DNA of 46,896 bases from Inhella proteolytica (GTDB lineage: Bacteria > Pseudomonadota > Gammaproteobacteria > Burkholderiales > Burkholderiaceae_C), in NCBI RefSeq assembly GCF_016093275.1, contig NZ_JAEDAK010000023.1, positions 1 to 46,896 on the forward strand. The letters are read 5' to 3'. Position 1 is the first letter of the stretch. Every line of letters starts with the position of its first letter. The notes beneath the pieces are model-generated. The model was not told the DNA's origin. It did no database searches and saw only the letters and a list, made by a program, of their open reading frames with translations. The translations under genes were made by a program, and so were the position numbers. Positions 8,732-18,709 of the stretch are shown here, one piece after another.

Positions 8732-9966
8732 TCAGCCCACCCAGATGGCCCGGAAGTCATTGACGTTGGTCCCGGTCGGGCCGGTGAGCAGGCTTTCGCC
8801 CAGCGCATGGAAGGCACCGCCAGCGTCATGGCGTTCCAGGGCCGCGGCCAGATCCAGGCCCTGGGCCTGCGCCCGTGCCCAGGTCTCGGGCCCGCAAGTG
8901 GCGCCGGCCCAGGGGCTGGCGCCGTCGATGCCATCGGTGTCGGCCATCAAGGCGTGCAGGCCGGGGCGGTCTTGCCAAGCCAGCAGCGCGGCCAGCAGGC
9001 ATTCGGCATTGCGCCCGCCCTGGCCAGGTTGGGCGTGGCGCAGCGTCACGGTGGTTTCGCCCCCACTCAAATAGAGGCCAGGTGTCAGGCAGCGCCCGGC
9101 CAACTCACGGCCAATTTCGCGGGCCTCGCCCTGCAAGGCATCGCCCAGCAGCTCCACGCGCAGGCCCCAGCGCTGCGCGAGCTTCGCGGCGGCCTGCAGC
9201 GCCAGGGCCGGCGAGGCCAGCAACTGCGCAGGCTGCGCGGCGGGCAAGGCTTTCGGGGTTTCGAAGGCGCCGCTGCGCAGCCCCTGCTGCGCCGCCTCGG
9301 GCAGCGGAATGTCAAAGGTATGCGCCACGTCCAGCGCATCGGTGCAGGAGCTGGGGTCGGCCAGCGTGGGGCCCGAACCAATCAGGTCCAGGCGGTCGCC
9401 AGGGATGTCGGAGATCGCCAGCGTCAGCAGCGGCGCGCCGCCACAGGCCGCGGCCAGGCGGCCGCCCTTGAGCGCACACAAATGCTTGCGCAAGGTGTTC
9501 ATGGCATCGATGGGCGCGCCGCTGGCGAGCAAGGCGCGGTTCACAGCCTGCAGATCGGCCAGGCTCAGGCCCGTCAGCGGCAGCGTCGCCAGGGCCGAGG
9601 CGCCGCCCGAGAGCAGCGCGATGACCAGATCGTCCGCGCCCAGGCCCTGGGTGGCCGCCAGCAGGGCCTGGGCGGCGGCCAGGCTGCTGGCATCGGGCAC
9701 TGGGTGCGCACCCTCCAGCGCCTGCAAGCGCTGCAAGGCCGGACGAGTGCTGCCGCGTGGCGCCACCAGCACGCCGCTCAAGGGACGGTCCGCCGGCCAA
9801 GCGGCTTCGAGCGCCGCGCCCATGGCCCAGGCGCCCTTGCCCAGGCCCAGCACCACGGTGCGCCCGCGCGGTGGCGGTGGCAGCGCGGCGGGCAACACGC
9901 GCGCCGGCAGCGCGGCAGCCACCGCCGCCTCAAAGAGCTGGCGCAGGCCGGCGCGCGGCGCGGGGC

Positions 9967-9970
<4 letters not shown>
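8732..9970 (-). CDS. gckA: Glycerate 2-kinase (GckA/TtuD, MOFRL family)
   Basis: About 412 residues, phosphorylating D-glycerate to 2-phosphoglycerate. Older annotations call this family hydroxypyruvate reductase. The N-terminal DUF4147 domain includes [16 protein letters not shown] and [13 protein letters not shown], followed by [18 protein letters not shown]. The C-terminal MOFRL domain has [18 protein letters not shown] and DTDGIDG. I chose GTG at 9970, which overlaps the thiolase stop (GTGA), because the upstream ATG would lie inside the thiolase gene in another frame. Its place directly after pcaF implies translational coupling, although glycerate metabolism and thiolysis are not obviously linked. 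Its product enters lower glycolysis. Confidence 0.85.
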
Positions 9971-11169
<1,199 letters not shown>

Positions 11170-11242
11170 TGGGGTCTCCAGAGTGCCGCCATTGTGGTTG
11201 GGACGGGTGATACTTCCCTCCCGACTCCCCTCGTTCACGCGC

Positions 11243-12514
11243 ATGGCCAGCGAAGAACTGATCGACATCGCGCAGCTCAAAGTAGGCATGTTCATCCACC
11301 TGGACGTGGGCTGGATGCGGCATCCCTTCCCGCTCTCCAGCTTCCGCATCAGCTCGGAAGACCAGCTGGTGGTGTTGCGCCGTCTCGGTCTGAAGCAGGT
11401 GCGCTGGAGCCCCGCCAAGAGCCTGCTGGAAGAACCGGCCCCCGCCGCGCCCGAAGCCGTCGCGACCCCATCAACCGCCACCGAAGCAGCCCCGCCGGAC
11501 CCCGCCGAGCAGGTGGCCCAGGCACGCCGCGCCGCGCTCAAGGCCCAGCAGGACCAACTGGCCCAGTGCGAAGCCCAGTACGGTGAAGCCGCCCAGGCCC
11601 TGACCGAGCTGATGGGTCTGGTTTTCTCCGATCCGCGCGCAGCCGGGCAGCAGGCGATGCTGCTCACGCGCAGCTTGCTCGACAAGATGCTGGTGGCCGG
11701 TGATCTGAACCTGCGCCTGCTCAACGAGGCGGCCGGTGACCGCGCCACCGCGCACGCCCTGAACGTGAGCCTGGTGGCCCTGCTGCTGGGCCGCGCCTGC
11801 GGCCTGGGCGAAGAAGAACTGCTGGCCCTGGGCACCGGCGCGCTGCTGCACGATGTGGGCAAGCTCGAGGTGGAAAGCCGCTTCCGCCACCGTGGCGAGC
11901 AGTTCAACTCGATCGAGCTGCTGGCCTACCAGGAGCACGTGGCCAAGGGCGTCAAGCTGGCGCAGAACATGCTGCTGGGCCCCGATGCACTGGCCGTGAT
12001 CGCCCAGCACCATGAGCATGCCGATGGCACCGGCTTCCCGCAGAAGCTCAGTGGGGAGCGCATGCACCCGCTGGCCCGCGTGGTGGCCCTGGTGAACCGC
12101 TTCGACGGTCTGTGCAATCCGGCCGTCAGCTCCAAGAGCCTGACGCCGCACGAGGCCCTGTCGCTGATGTTTGCCCAGGGCCGCAGCCGATTCGACGCCA
12201 CCATGCTGAACGCCTTCATCCGCATGATGGGCGTCTACCCGCCCGGCTCGATCGTGCAGCTGACCGACGACCGCTACGCCCTGGTGGTGGCGGTGAACTC
12301 CAGCCGCCCCCTCAAGCCGCGCGTGATGGTCTACGACGCCCATGTGCCGTCGGACCAGGCGCTGTCGCTCAATCTGGAAGAGAGCCCCACGCTGGGCATC
12401 CGGCGCAGCCTCAAGTCGGTCGACCTGCCGCGGGCCGCGACGCTCTACCTGCGCCCGCGGGCCCGCTTCGCCTATTACTTTCACGCCAGCGAAGCCAGCC
12501 CCCTGGACGCCTGA
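11243..12514 (+). CDS. HD-GYP cyclic-di-GMP phosphodiesterase with DUF3391
   Basis: A 423-residue predicted c-di-GMP hydrolase. An N-terminal DUF3391 domain ([19 protein letters not shown]) precedes an alanine/proline-rich linker and a coiled stretch. The HD-GYP domain carries the metal-binding HDVGKLE and [11 protein letters not shown]. The usual GYP is GFP here, a tolerated variant in some members. A small C-terminal beta domain follows [10 protein letters not shown]. The start at 11243 (ATGGCCAGC) is chosen because the upstream in-frame ATG at 11183 adds an unconserved leader crossing the promoter space of divergent pcaF. DUF1840 follows 6 bases downstream, so they are probably cotranscribed. 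It is the degrading counterpart to the GGDEF protein in this window. Confidence 0.87.
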   Translation: MASEELIDIAQLKVGMFIHLDVGWMRHPFPLSSFRISSEDQLVVLRRLGLKQVRWSPAKSLLEEPAPAAPEAVATPSTATEAAPPDPAEQVAQARRAALKAQQDQLAQCEAQYGEAAQALTELMGLVFSDPRAAGQQAMLLTRSLLDKMLVAGDLNLRLLNEAAGDRATAHALNVSLVALLLGRACGLGEEELLALGTGALLHDVGKLEVESRFRHRGEQFNSIELLAYQEHVAKGVKLAQNMLLGPDALAVIAQHHEHADGTGFPQKLSGERMHPLARVVALVNRFDGLCNPAVSSKSLTPHEALSLMFAQGRSRFDATMLNAFIRMMGVYPPGSIVQLTDDRYALVVAVNSSRPLKPRVMVYDAHVPSDQALSLNLEESPTLGIRRSLKSVDLPRAATLYLRPRARFAYYFHASEASPLDA

Positions 12515-12520
12515 GGCCCG

Positions 12521-12838
12521 ATGCTGCGCTTCCACTCCAAGGCGGGCGCCGATGTGCTGATGCTCGGCGCGCATGCCGACTTGGTCTTGCGCGCGCTCGG
12601 GCGCGAGCCGGCGCCCCAGGGCATCTTCCTGCCCGAGCAGATTGCCGCCGCGCTGCACCGCCTGGACCGCGCCGAACAATTGCCCGTGTCCCTGCCCGTG
12701 CCCGGCGCCGAACCGGACGAGGGCGAGGCAAACGATGGCTTGCCCGACCCGCAGTTGCGCCAGCGCGCCTGGCCCCTGCGGGAGCTCTTGCAGCGGGCCG
12801 CGCACAAGGATTGCCCCGTGTTGTGGGAGACGCTTTGA
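12521..12838 (+). CDS. DUF1840 family protein
   Basis: A 105-residue cytoplasmic protein of unknown function. It has the family pattern: an N-terminal block (FHSKAGADVLMLGAHADLVL), then EPAPQGIF, an acidic variable middle and a C-terminal RQRAWPLRELLQRA. There is no signal peptide or membrane segment. It follows the HD-GYP gene by 6 bases and precedes the porin by 142 bases. Families like this are common in Burkholderiales, but I know of no proven function. Confidence 0.8.
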   Translation: MLRFHSKAGADVLMLGAHADLVLRALGREPAPQGIFLPEQIAAALHRLDRAEQLPVSLPVPGAEPDEGEANDGLPDPQLRQRAWPLRELLQRAAHKDCPVLWETL

Positions 12839-12980
12839 CGGCCCCAAAGATGGCCGAAGTCACGGTGTTGCAATTACGCGTCGAAGGCGGGAATGCGCGA
12901 AAACCCGCTGCCTATACTGCCCCGACCTTGAATCAGGTGCCCCATTCCGGAGCACCCTCTCAACCCCAAACGTAAGGCCA

Positions 12981-13925
12981 ATGATGAAGAAATTCACTCT
13001 GTCCGCCATCGCTCTGGTGGCTGCCGCTGTCGCAGCTCCGGCGTTCGCTCAAAGCTCGGTCACCCTGTACGGCCGTCTGAACACCACGGTCGAGAATCAA
13101 AAAGAAAACAATCAGGCCCGCAAGTGGGTGGTGCAGAACAACTCTTCGCGTATCGGCTTCAAGGGCACCGAAGACATGGGCGGCGGTCTGAAGGCCAGCT
13201 TCCAGCTGGAGCATGGCTTCGCGTCGGACACCGGCGCTGCCAACGCCACCTTCTGGGGCCGTGAGGCTTGGGTTCAGCTGGCGGGTTCTTTTGGCGCCAT
13301 CCGCCTGGGCAACATCACCCCCGAGTCGTACTTCGCCACCGCCGACTACGTGAGCATGCACAACCATGACACGGGCACCTCGGCTGACTACCTGTACGGT
13401 GGCCCCTTCCTGAACAAGAACAAGGTCATGTACATGACCCCGACCATGGGCGGCTTCAGCGCCTCGATCGCCGGCACCGCGGGCGAAAAGGTCGAGAAGA
13501 ACGGCACCGATTTCGCCATGAACTACGACGCCGGCCCCTTCCACGGCGGCTTCGGCTACAGCAAGCAGGGCGACATGAACCAGTGGGCCGTGCGCGCCCT
13601 GGTGGAAGCCGGCCCGTTTGTGGTGGGCGGCTACTACCAGAAGGACGATGTGGGTGCAGACACTCGTGACGTGTGGCGTTTGGCTGCCATGTACGCCATG
13701 GGCGCCAGCGAGTTCCACGTGAACGTCGGCCAGGCCAGCCAGGCCAAGAACGGCGCCACCGTGCTGTCGCCCAAGCAGGATCAGTGGACCCTGGGCTACA
13801 ACTACAACCTGAGCAAGCGCACCAAGGTCTACGCCTTCTACACGAAGCGCGATCTGAACAAGAACACCTCCGCGGCCGATGCTGAGTTCAGCTCGCTGGC
13901 CATGGGCGTGCGCCACAACTTCTGA
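12981..13925 (+). CDS. Gram-negative general porin
   Basis: A 314-residue outer-membrane porin. Residues 1-23 form a signal peptide (second start MKKFTLSAIALVAAAVAAPAFA) cut before QSSVTLYGRL, the standard first strand of betaproteobacterial trimeric porins. NSSRIGFKGTEDMGGGLKA and the turn GREAWVQLAGSFGAIRLGN are conserved, and the chain ends GVRHNF with the C-terminal phenylalanine needed for Bam recognition. It lets small, often anionic, solutes cross the outer membrane. ATG codons at 12981 and 12984 are both possible, with a weak AAGG site upstream. The 142-bp leader contains TATACT at 12913-12918 as a possible -10 box, with no good -35. A strong terminator follows. Confidence 0.92.
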   Translation: MMKKFTLSAIALVAAAVAAPAFAQSSVTLYGRLNTTVENQKENNQARKWVVQNNSSRIGFKGTEDMGGGLKASFQLEHGFASDTGAANATFWGREAWVQLAGSFGAIRLGNITPESYFATADYVSMHNHDTGTSADYLYGGPFLNKNKVMYMTPTMGGFSASIAGTAGEKVEKNGTDFAMNYDAGPFHGGFGYSKQGDMNQWAVRALVEAGPFVVGGYYQKDDVGADTRDVWRLAAMYAMGASEFHVNVGQASQAKNGATVLSPKQDQWTLGYNYNLSKRTKVYAFYTKRDLNKNTSAADAEFSSLAMGVRHNF

Positions 13926-13943
13926 TCCTTCCGGATCTGAAGC

Positions 13944-13970
13944 AAAAAGCCACCTTCGGGTGGCTTTTTT
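13944..13970. terminator. Bidirectional rho-independent terminator
   Basis: A stem of AAAAAGCCACC paired with GGTGGCTTTTTT around a TTCG tetraloop. It has T-runs on both strands and lies between the convergent porin and telA genes, so it can end both transcripts. Confidence 0.9.
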
Positions 13971-14012
13971 CATGCCTGTGCGGCCCCCACACGGGGCGGG
14001 GGCCTGGCGGAA

Positions 14013-15212
14013 TCAGAGCTTGACCGGACCGCTGACGCTGCCGGCCACCGCGTCCTTGGCCTGCTGCTGGCGCACGCGGTCGATGTAGGCCTCGGAGCGC
14101 TGCAGCTGTTCGGCGATCAGCTTGTTGTTCTGGCCCATGGTTTCGATGGCCTTGGAGCGGAAGTTGTCCATCGCGTCCATGGCCTGGAAGGTCTGGTCGA
14201 ACATCGACTGGATCTGCTCGATGCCCAGCATGGGGTTGGCGGCGAACTCCGCCGTCTGGTCGACATGCTGGTTCAGCTGGCGGCCGGTTTCCTGGATCAG
14301 GTTGCCGATGGTGGCGTTGACGCCCTGCAGCATCTGCATCACCTGGATCTGGTTGCCGGTGGCGCGCGCCACCGTCTGGGCCACGGCCAGGGCGCTCATG
14401 CCGGTGGTGGCCACGCGGTCGCAGCCATTCATCATTTCGCGCCCGGTCTTCTTCAGCACGTCCAGCGCCAGGTAGCCGTTCACGCACACGGCCTGCTGAG
14501 TCTGGATGTCGGTGAGGTTCTGGCGTGCGTAGAACAGCACTTCCTGCTCCAGCGCCTTGGCCTTCATGGGGTCGGTGGGCTTGAGGGCATTGACGCGCTC
14601 TTCCAGGCGCTGGTCCAGCACCTTGGCAAAGCGGGCCGCCGCTGCGAGCGACTGCATGGCCTCCCACAGCTTGCCGCGCGTGGCCTCGATGTCGATGACA
14701 TCCTTCTGGATGCCGTCCTTGGCCGCGTAGAGCTGGGTCATCGAGGTCTGCAGCTGCGAGGCCGCGCTCTCGAACTTGCGGAAATAGGCTTCGAGCTTGT
14801 TGCCGAAGGGGATCAGGCCGAGCAGCTTGCGCGGCTGGAACAGATCGCCCTCCTTGCCGGGATTGAGGTCGTCAAGCTGCGCACGGATGGCCGAAATGGC
14901 CTTGTAGGCCGGCGTGTCCTCGGCGCCAACGAAGTTGCGCTGCATCAGGCTGCTCTGCATCAGGCTGGCGGCCACGCTGATCTCCTGGCGGCCGAGCTGG
15001 AAGGCGGAATCCAGGCGCTGCTTGAAGGGCTCGCTGTGCAGGTCTTCCTGCTCCAGCGCCTCGATGAAGCGCTGCACCTGCTCGTCCACCTTGTCGGCCA
15101 CCTCGGGCTTCAGGGGCACGACTTCAGTGGCGGCCTCGGGCTGCACCGGGGTGATGACCTCGGGCGGCTCCAGCGTGAAGACGGGTTTGACAGCAGTTTT
15201 GGTTTCGCTCAT
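14013..15212 (-). CDS. telA: TelA/KlaA family toxic anion resistance protein
   Basis: A 399-residue, mostly alpha-helical cytoplasmic protein of the TelA family, named for tellurite resistance on plasmids; its biochemical role is unknown. Family features include the KLLGLIPFGNKLEAYFRKFE block about a third of the way in and the later RQNLTDIQTQQAVCVNGYLAL region. The C-terminal part is rich in Q, M and N and probably coiled coil. The start at 15212 has a GGGGAG ribosome site; a longer upstream frame would run through the preceding gene. It is the last gene of a minus-strand set of five (20479-14013). TelA beside an XpaC-like gene echoes the xpaC-yaaN pair of Bacillus subtilis. Confidence 0.88.
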   Translation of the reverse strand: MSETKTAVKPVFTLEPPEVITPVQPEAATEVVPLKPEVADKVDEQVQRFIEALEQEDLHSEPFKQRLDSAFQLGRQEISVAASLMQSSLMQRNFVGAEDTPAYKAISAIRAQLDDLNPGKEGDLFQPRKLLGLIPFGNKLEAYFRKFESAASQLQTSMTQLYAAKDGIQKDVIDIEATRGKLWEAMQSLAAAARFAKVLDQRLEERVNALKPTDPMKAKALEQEVLFYARQNLTDIQTQQAVCVNGYLALDVLKKTGREMMNGCDRVATTGMSALAVAQTVARATGNQIQVMQMLQGVNATIGNLIQETGRQLNQHVDQTAEFAANPMLGIEQIQSMFDQTFQAMDAMDNFRSKAIETMGQNNKLIAEQLQRSEAYIDRVRQQQAKDAVAGSVSGPVKL

Positions 15213-15232
15213 GGGGCTCCCCAGGGGTGGGT

Positions 15233-15898
15233 TCAGGACTGGATGCGTTCGGTCGTTTGACCAAACTTCTGCTTCAGGAATTCGCTGTGCGTCAGGAAGG
15301 CTTGGGCGTCCTGCCCGGCCAGGTCGTCGCCAAGCTGCACCACCTTGGCCTCCAGCTCGCCCAACACCCCCTCGAAGGTGGCCTGGGCGGTCTTGCCATT
15401 GCCGAGCAGCTTGGTGGTGGCGAACTGCGCCGGAATGCTCAGGTAGGTGTTCAAGGCCTCGGGCAGGTAGCTGATGGCGATGTGGCGGGCATGGAAGGTC
15501 TCCTGCAGCGAGAGTTGGCCGCGGCTGCGCTCCCATTGATCCAGCAGGGCTTCGAGCGATTCGCACAGCGAGAGGATGCGCTGGCGCAGCGGCGGCGGGA
15601 TGCGCTGGCCGGGGTTGTGCTCGGTCAGGCGGCGCACGCCGCTCAGCGCACGGCCCATGGCCTCGCGGGCATCGCCCTCGTCCTTGAAGACCAGGGCCTC
15701 GAAGGGGGCCTCTCGCATGCTGGGCCAACCCCACCACAGCCCCCCAACCACCAAGCCAGCCGCATAACCGATGGCCGCCACGCCAATACCCAGGCTACCC
15801 AGGAAACCGAGCGCCTTGAGCACCAGCACCAGGGTGGCGGTGCCAAAGCCCAGCCAGTTGGCCGGGGCGTTCAACCAACGAAACAGACCTTGCATCAC
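15233..15898 (-). CDS. XpaC-like membrane protein
   Basis: About 221 residues. Two hydrophobic segments near residues 16-36 and 38-58 (WLGFGTATLVLVLKALGFLG, then GYAAGLVVGGLWWGW) are followed by a helical cytoplasmic domain. That domain has the phrase AISYLPEALNTYLSIPAQFA, which resembles the XpaC (halogenated indolyl phosphate hydrolysis) family that accompanies TelA. Similarity is weak, so this is a family-level guess. It starts at GTG 15898 or ATG 15895, both overlapping the stop of the VWA fusion gene (GTGATG), so translation is coupled. TelA follows 20 bases later. It may anchor TelA to the membrane. Confidence 0.65.
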   Translation of the reverse strand: MMQGLFRWLNAPANWLGFGTATLVLVLKALGFLGSLGIGVAAIGYAAGLVVGGLWWGWPSMREAPFEALVFKDEGDAREAMGRALSGVRRLTEHNPGQRIPPPLRQRILSLCESLEALLDQWERSRGQLSLQETFHARHIAISYLPEALNTYLSIPAQFATTKLLGNGKTAQATFEGVLGELEAKVVQLGDDLAGQDAQAFLTHSEFLKQKFGQTTERIQS

Positions 15899-17544
15899 TG
15901 GTAGGCGCGGATGTCTTTGAACACGGCATACAGCGGGGTCTTGCGCGCATCGAACACCTTGCCGCCGGTCAGCTCCACCACGGCCTTCAGTTCGCCCTCG
16001 GCGGCCTCGCCGAACAGCACCATGAAGACCGGGATGGCCTTGACGTCCTCGGGCAGGGCCTCGTAGTCGCGCTTGAAACGCTCGAGGTTGCGGCCGTTGT
16101 TGTTCATGCCGTCGGTGAAGGCGACCACCGAGTACTGGTACTCGGGGTTGCGCTTGCGCTCCTGCATCAGGTGCTTGAGGGCCTCGTACACGGCGTCGTA
16201 GAGCGCGGTGCCACCGTCCATGTGGAGGGCGTCGGCCGCATCGCGCACGCGCCGCAGTTCGGCCAGCTTGGCCTCGGTGTCGGCCTGCAGGGCCACCCCC
16301 TTCTTCATCGGCGAGCCGGCCGGGATCTCAAACAGCTCGGGCTTGCCCACGGTGCCGGAGAAGGGCACGAACCAGAGCCGCTCGCGATTGGTGAGCTTGG
16401 CCACGCGCCCGGTCAGGCTGTTGTCGGCCCCGGCCAGGTAGTGGATGGCCTCGATCAGCTGCTGGCGGCGGCCTTCCTTGTGCATGCTGCCGCTGGTGTC
16501 CAGCACGAAGGCGCTGGCGATCGGGCGGCGGAACTCGTTCAGGTAGGCATCGATCAGGCCGTCGGCCAGCTGGCGCTCGGGCGAGAAGGGCAGCTCCACC
16601 TGCATGCCGCGCGCCGGCAGCAGGTCTTCCACCTGCTGGGCCAGCTCGGCCTTGATGGGGCGGCGCAGGGTCTGGCGCGCCAGCCATAGCTGGGCCTTGT
16701 CGCCCTTCAGGTACTCCACCACCTTGACGTAGTCGGTGCGGCGCGCCTCGTTCAGCAGCATCAGCGGGTAGTCGGCCGTGCTGACACCCTCGTGCGGGTA
16801 GATCAGGTGCAGCTTCTCGCGCAGCTTGCCGCTGTTGTTCAGGGTCAGCAGCCAACTCTCGTAGTTGATGAAGGCGTTGGCGCGCGTGCCCTGGTACTTG
16901 GCGAACTGCTCGGCCAGGTAGGTGGAGTTGTCACCCACCAGCTTGTAGCCCTTCAGAAAGTCGGCAATCGCGCCGCGGTCCACATCGGCGGCGGTCAGCG
17001 CCTCGGGGCTGCCGCTGGCCGCTGCCACCACGCCCAGCAAGGCCATGAAGCCCTGGTTGCTGGTGGCGGGGTTGGAAAGCGCATACGTCAGCTGCCCCGC
17101 CTTGGCCGCGGCGGTGATGTCGGCCCAGGTCATCTGCTTGCCGACCCAGCCGTACTTCTTGGCGTCGGACTCGCTCACGCCGATGGCGATGGGCGACAGC
17201 ATGATCTTTTCCTGCACCTTGACGCGTGACTGGCCGACGCGGTCGCTGAGCAGGTACTTGGCGTTGGCGAACCAGGCGGCATCGGCCTTGCTCTCGCCGC
17301 TCAGTACCTCCTGCGTGCTTTCCATCGTGCCGCCGAAGCGGAACTTGACGTTCACGCCGGTGGCTTCGCGAATCAGCGGTACCAGGGGCTCCAGGTCCTT
17401 CAGATCGCTGGTGGCCAGGATCTGCAGCGGCGGAGTGGTGTCCACCACGGCCGGCGCGGCCGGTGCGGCGGTCTCTTCCTTGCTGCAGGCAGCCAGCAGC
17501 AGTCCCAGACCCATCACACAGAGGATGCGGCGCATCGGCTTCAT
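15895..17544 (-). CDS. Lipoprotein fusing a substrate-binding domain to a VWA domain
   Basis: A 549-residue exported lipoprotein. The signal ends in the lipobox LLLAAC with Cys20; Ser21 at position +2 favours the outer membrane. Residues about 38-300 resemble an extracellular solute-binding protein of the ModA-like type (LQILATSDLKDLEPLVPLIR; FRFGGTMESTQEVL). Residues about 340-549 are a von Willebrand A domain with a full MIDAS: DTSGSMHK (349-356), the GGTALYD threonine (446) and FTDGMNN (478). A ligand-binding module and a metal-dependent adhesion module are therefore joined in one chain. The start overlaps the stop of the upstream binding-protein gene (ATGA). No ABC permease or ATPase is near, so import is unlikely; sensing or assembly is an inference. 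Confidence 0.85.
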   Translation of the reverse strand: MKPMRRILCVMGLGLLLAACSKEETAAPAAPAVVDTTPPLQILATSDLKDLEPLVPLIREATGVNVKFRFGGTMESTQEVLSGESKADAAWFANAKYLLSDRVGQSRVKVQEKIMLSPIAIGVSESDAKKYGWVGKQMTWADITAAAKAGQLTYALSNPATSNQGFMALLGVVAAASGSPEALTAADVDRGAIADFLKGYKLVGDNSTYLAEQFAKYQGTRANAFINYESWLLTLNNSGKLREKLHLIYPHEGVSTADYPLMLLNEARRTDYVKVVEYLKGDKAQLWLARQTLRRPIKAELAQQVEDLLPARGMQVELPFSPERQLADGLIDAYLNEFRRPIASAFVLDTSGSMHKEGRRQQLIEAIHYLAGADNSLTGRVAKLTNRERLWFVPFSGTVGKPELFEIPAGSPMKKGVALQADTEAKLAELRRVRDAADALHMDGGTALYDAVYEALKHLMQERKRNPEYQYSVVAFTDGMNNNGRNLERFKRDYEALPEDVKAIPVFMVLFGEAAEGELKAVVELTGGKVFDARKTPLYAVFKDIRAYQ

Positions 17545-18665
17545 TGGTTCATCTCCCGGCTCACCACGTCGATCATCTCGAACATCAACTCGAAGCTGGG
17601 TGGGTCCACCACGTTGTTCAGCTGCTGATCCACCGCCAGCCCGGCGCGCTGGGCGGCGGCGGCAAAGGCCGCCGGATCACCGGTGCGGAAGCCCAGCTCC
17701 AAGGCCACGGCCTGCAGCTCCTTGTTCGTGGCCAGCAGCTCGCCCAGGCGCTTGGCGCGCTCGTTCATCGCCACCCACACCACCTTGTTGACGATGGTGG
17801 GCTGGGGCACCAGCAGCACCATGTCCTTGCGCACGCCGTTCTTCAGCGCGTGCGCCAGCATCTGGTTCTCGTAGATGAAGGCCATCGGCGTCTTGCCCAT
17901 GCCGATGGAGAGGTAGTCGTCGAAGGCGCCGTTGACGTAGTTCTCCTGGTAGCCCTGGCGCTTGAACAGCTCGGCCAGTTGCGCGGCCTGCTGCTGGGCG
18001 GCAGCACGGTCGGTCACCACCTCGCCGCTCAGGGCCTGGGAGGTCAGCGCGAGGTACATCGCCGCCGAGTTGGAACGCCGGATGTCGGTGGTCGAGACCA
18101 GCACGCTGCGCGAGACGTCATAGGCCGCGCTGGCCTTCAGGTCCTTCCAGCGCTGCTTGGCCAGCATGGCCTTGGTCAGCGCCGCCATGTCCAGCTCGTA
18201 GTAGCCGGCCGCGTTCGGCTTGGCCATCTGGTTGGCCACCAGGATCTTGGCGATCGGCTCCCAGCTCGCCACCACCAGCGGGGTGTGGAAGGGTGAGCTC
18301 TGCGTGGCATTGATCTTGGTGCGGCGCGCCGCGTCCAGGATCATGTTGGCCGCCACCACGCCGCTGGAGAAGAAGAAGTCCGGCCCGCCGCTGGCCGTGA
18401 CCTTGCTCGCCATGTCGCGGCTGCCCACGCGCGCCACCTGCACCGGCAGCTTGTGGGCGGCCAGCACCTTCTGCACGCGCTCGTCCTTGAAGAAGGGCTC
18501 GGCGTCGACGGCGATCAGGCCCTTCAGCGGCTCGGCCGAGGCGATCTCGGCCTGCTCTTGCGCGGCCTGCTTTTCGACCTTGCCATCGCGCAGCGCCCAG
18601 AACAGCGCCGCGCCAAAAACGCCCAGCACCACCAGGGTGCCGAGCGTGCGGGTTGCGGTATTCAT
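17541..18665 (-). CDS. Membrane-anchored substrate-binding protein
   Basis: A 374-residue protein with an N-terminal hydrophobic segment (LGTLVVLGVFGAALFWAL, about 8-25). It lacks a lipobox cysteine, so it is probably a membrane anchor or an uncleaved signal. The rest resembles a periplasmic solute-binding fold. Typical phrases are GGPDFFFSSGVVAANMILDA and SIGMGKTPMAFIYENQML, and the C-terminus is DPPSFELMFEMIDVV. The start at 18665 has an AGGA ribosome site; the long frame upstream belongs to another gene's shadow. It sits between the YfbK-like gene (44 bases upstream) and the binding-domain/VWA fusion (ATGA overlap downstream). The two binding-type proteins may be diverged paralogues; ligand unknown. 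Confidence 0.75.
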   Translation of the reverse strand: MNTATRTLGTLVVLGVFGAALFWALRDGKVEKQAAQEQAEIASAEPLKGLIAVDAEPFFKDERVQKVLAAHKLPVQVARVGSRDMASKVTASGGPDFFFSSGVVAANMILDAARRTKINATQSSPFHTPLVVASWEPIAKILVANQMAKPNAAGYYELDMAALTKAMLAKQRWKDLKASAAYDVSRSVLVSTTDIRRSNSAAMYLALTSQALSGEVVTDRAAAQQQAAQLAELFKRQGYQENYVNGAFDDYLSIGMGKTPMAFIYENQMLAHALKNGVRKDMVLLVPQPTIVNKVVWVAMNERAKRLGELLATNKELQAVALELGFRTGDPAAFAAAAQRAGLAVDQQLNNVVDPPSFELMFEMIDVVSREMNQ

Positions 18666-18709
18666 CCTGACCAACTCTCCCACGCCGCATCGGGCGACGC
18701 GGGGGCAGT

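Noticed and set aside
12860-12920. TTGCAA at 12868 and TATACT at 12913 as a porin promoter
   Set aside because: The 39-base gap between the hexamers is far too long for one sigma-70 promoter. TATACT alone remains a possible -10 box.
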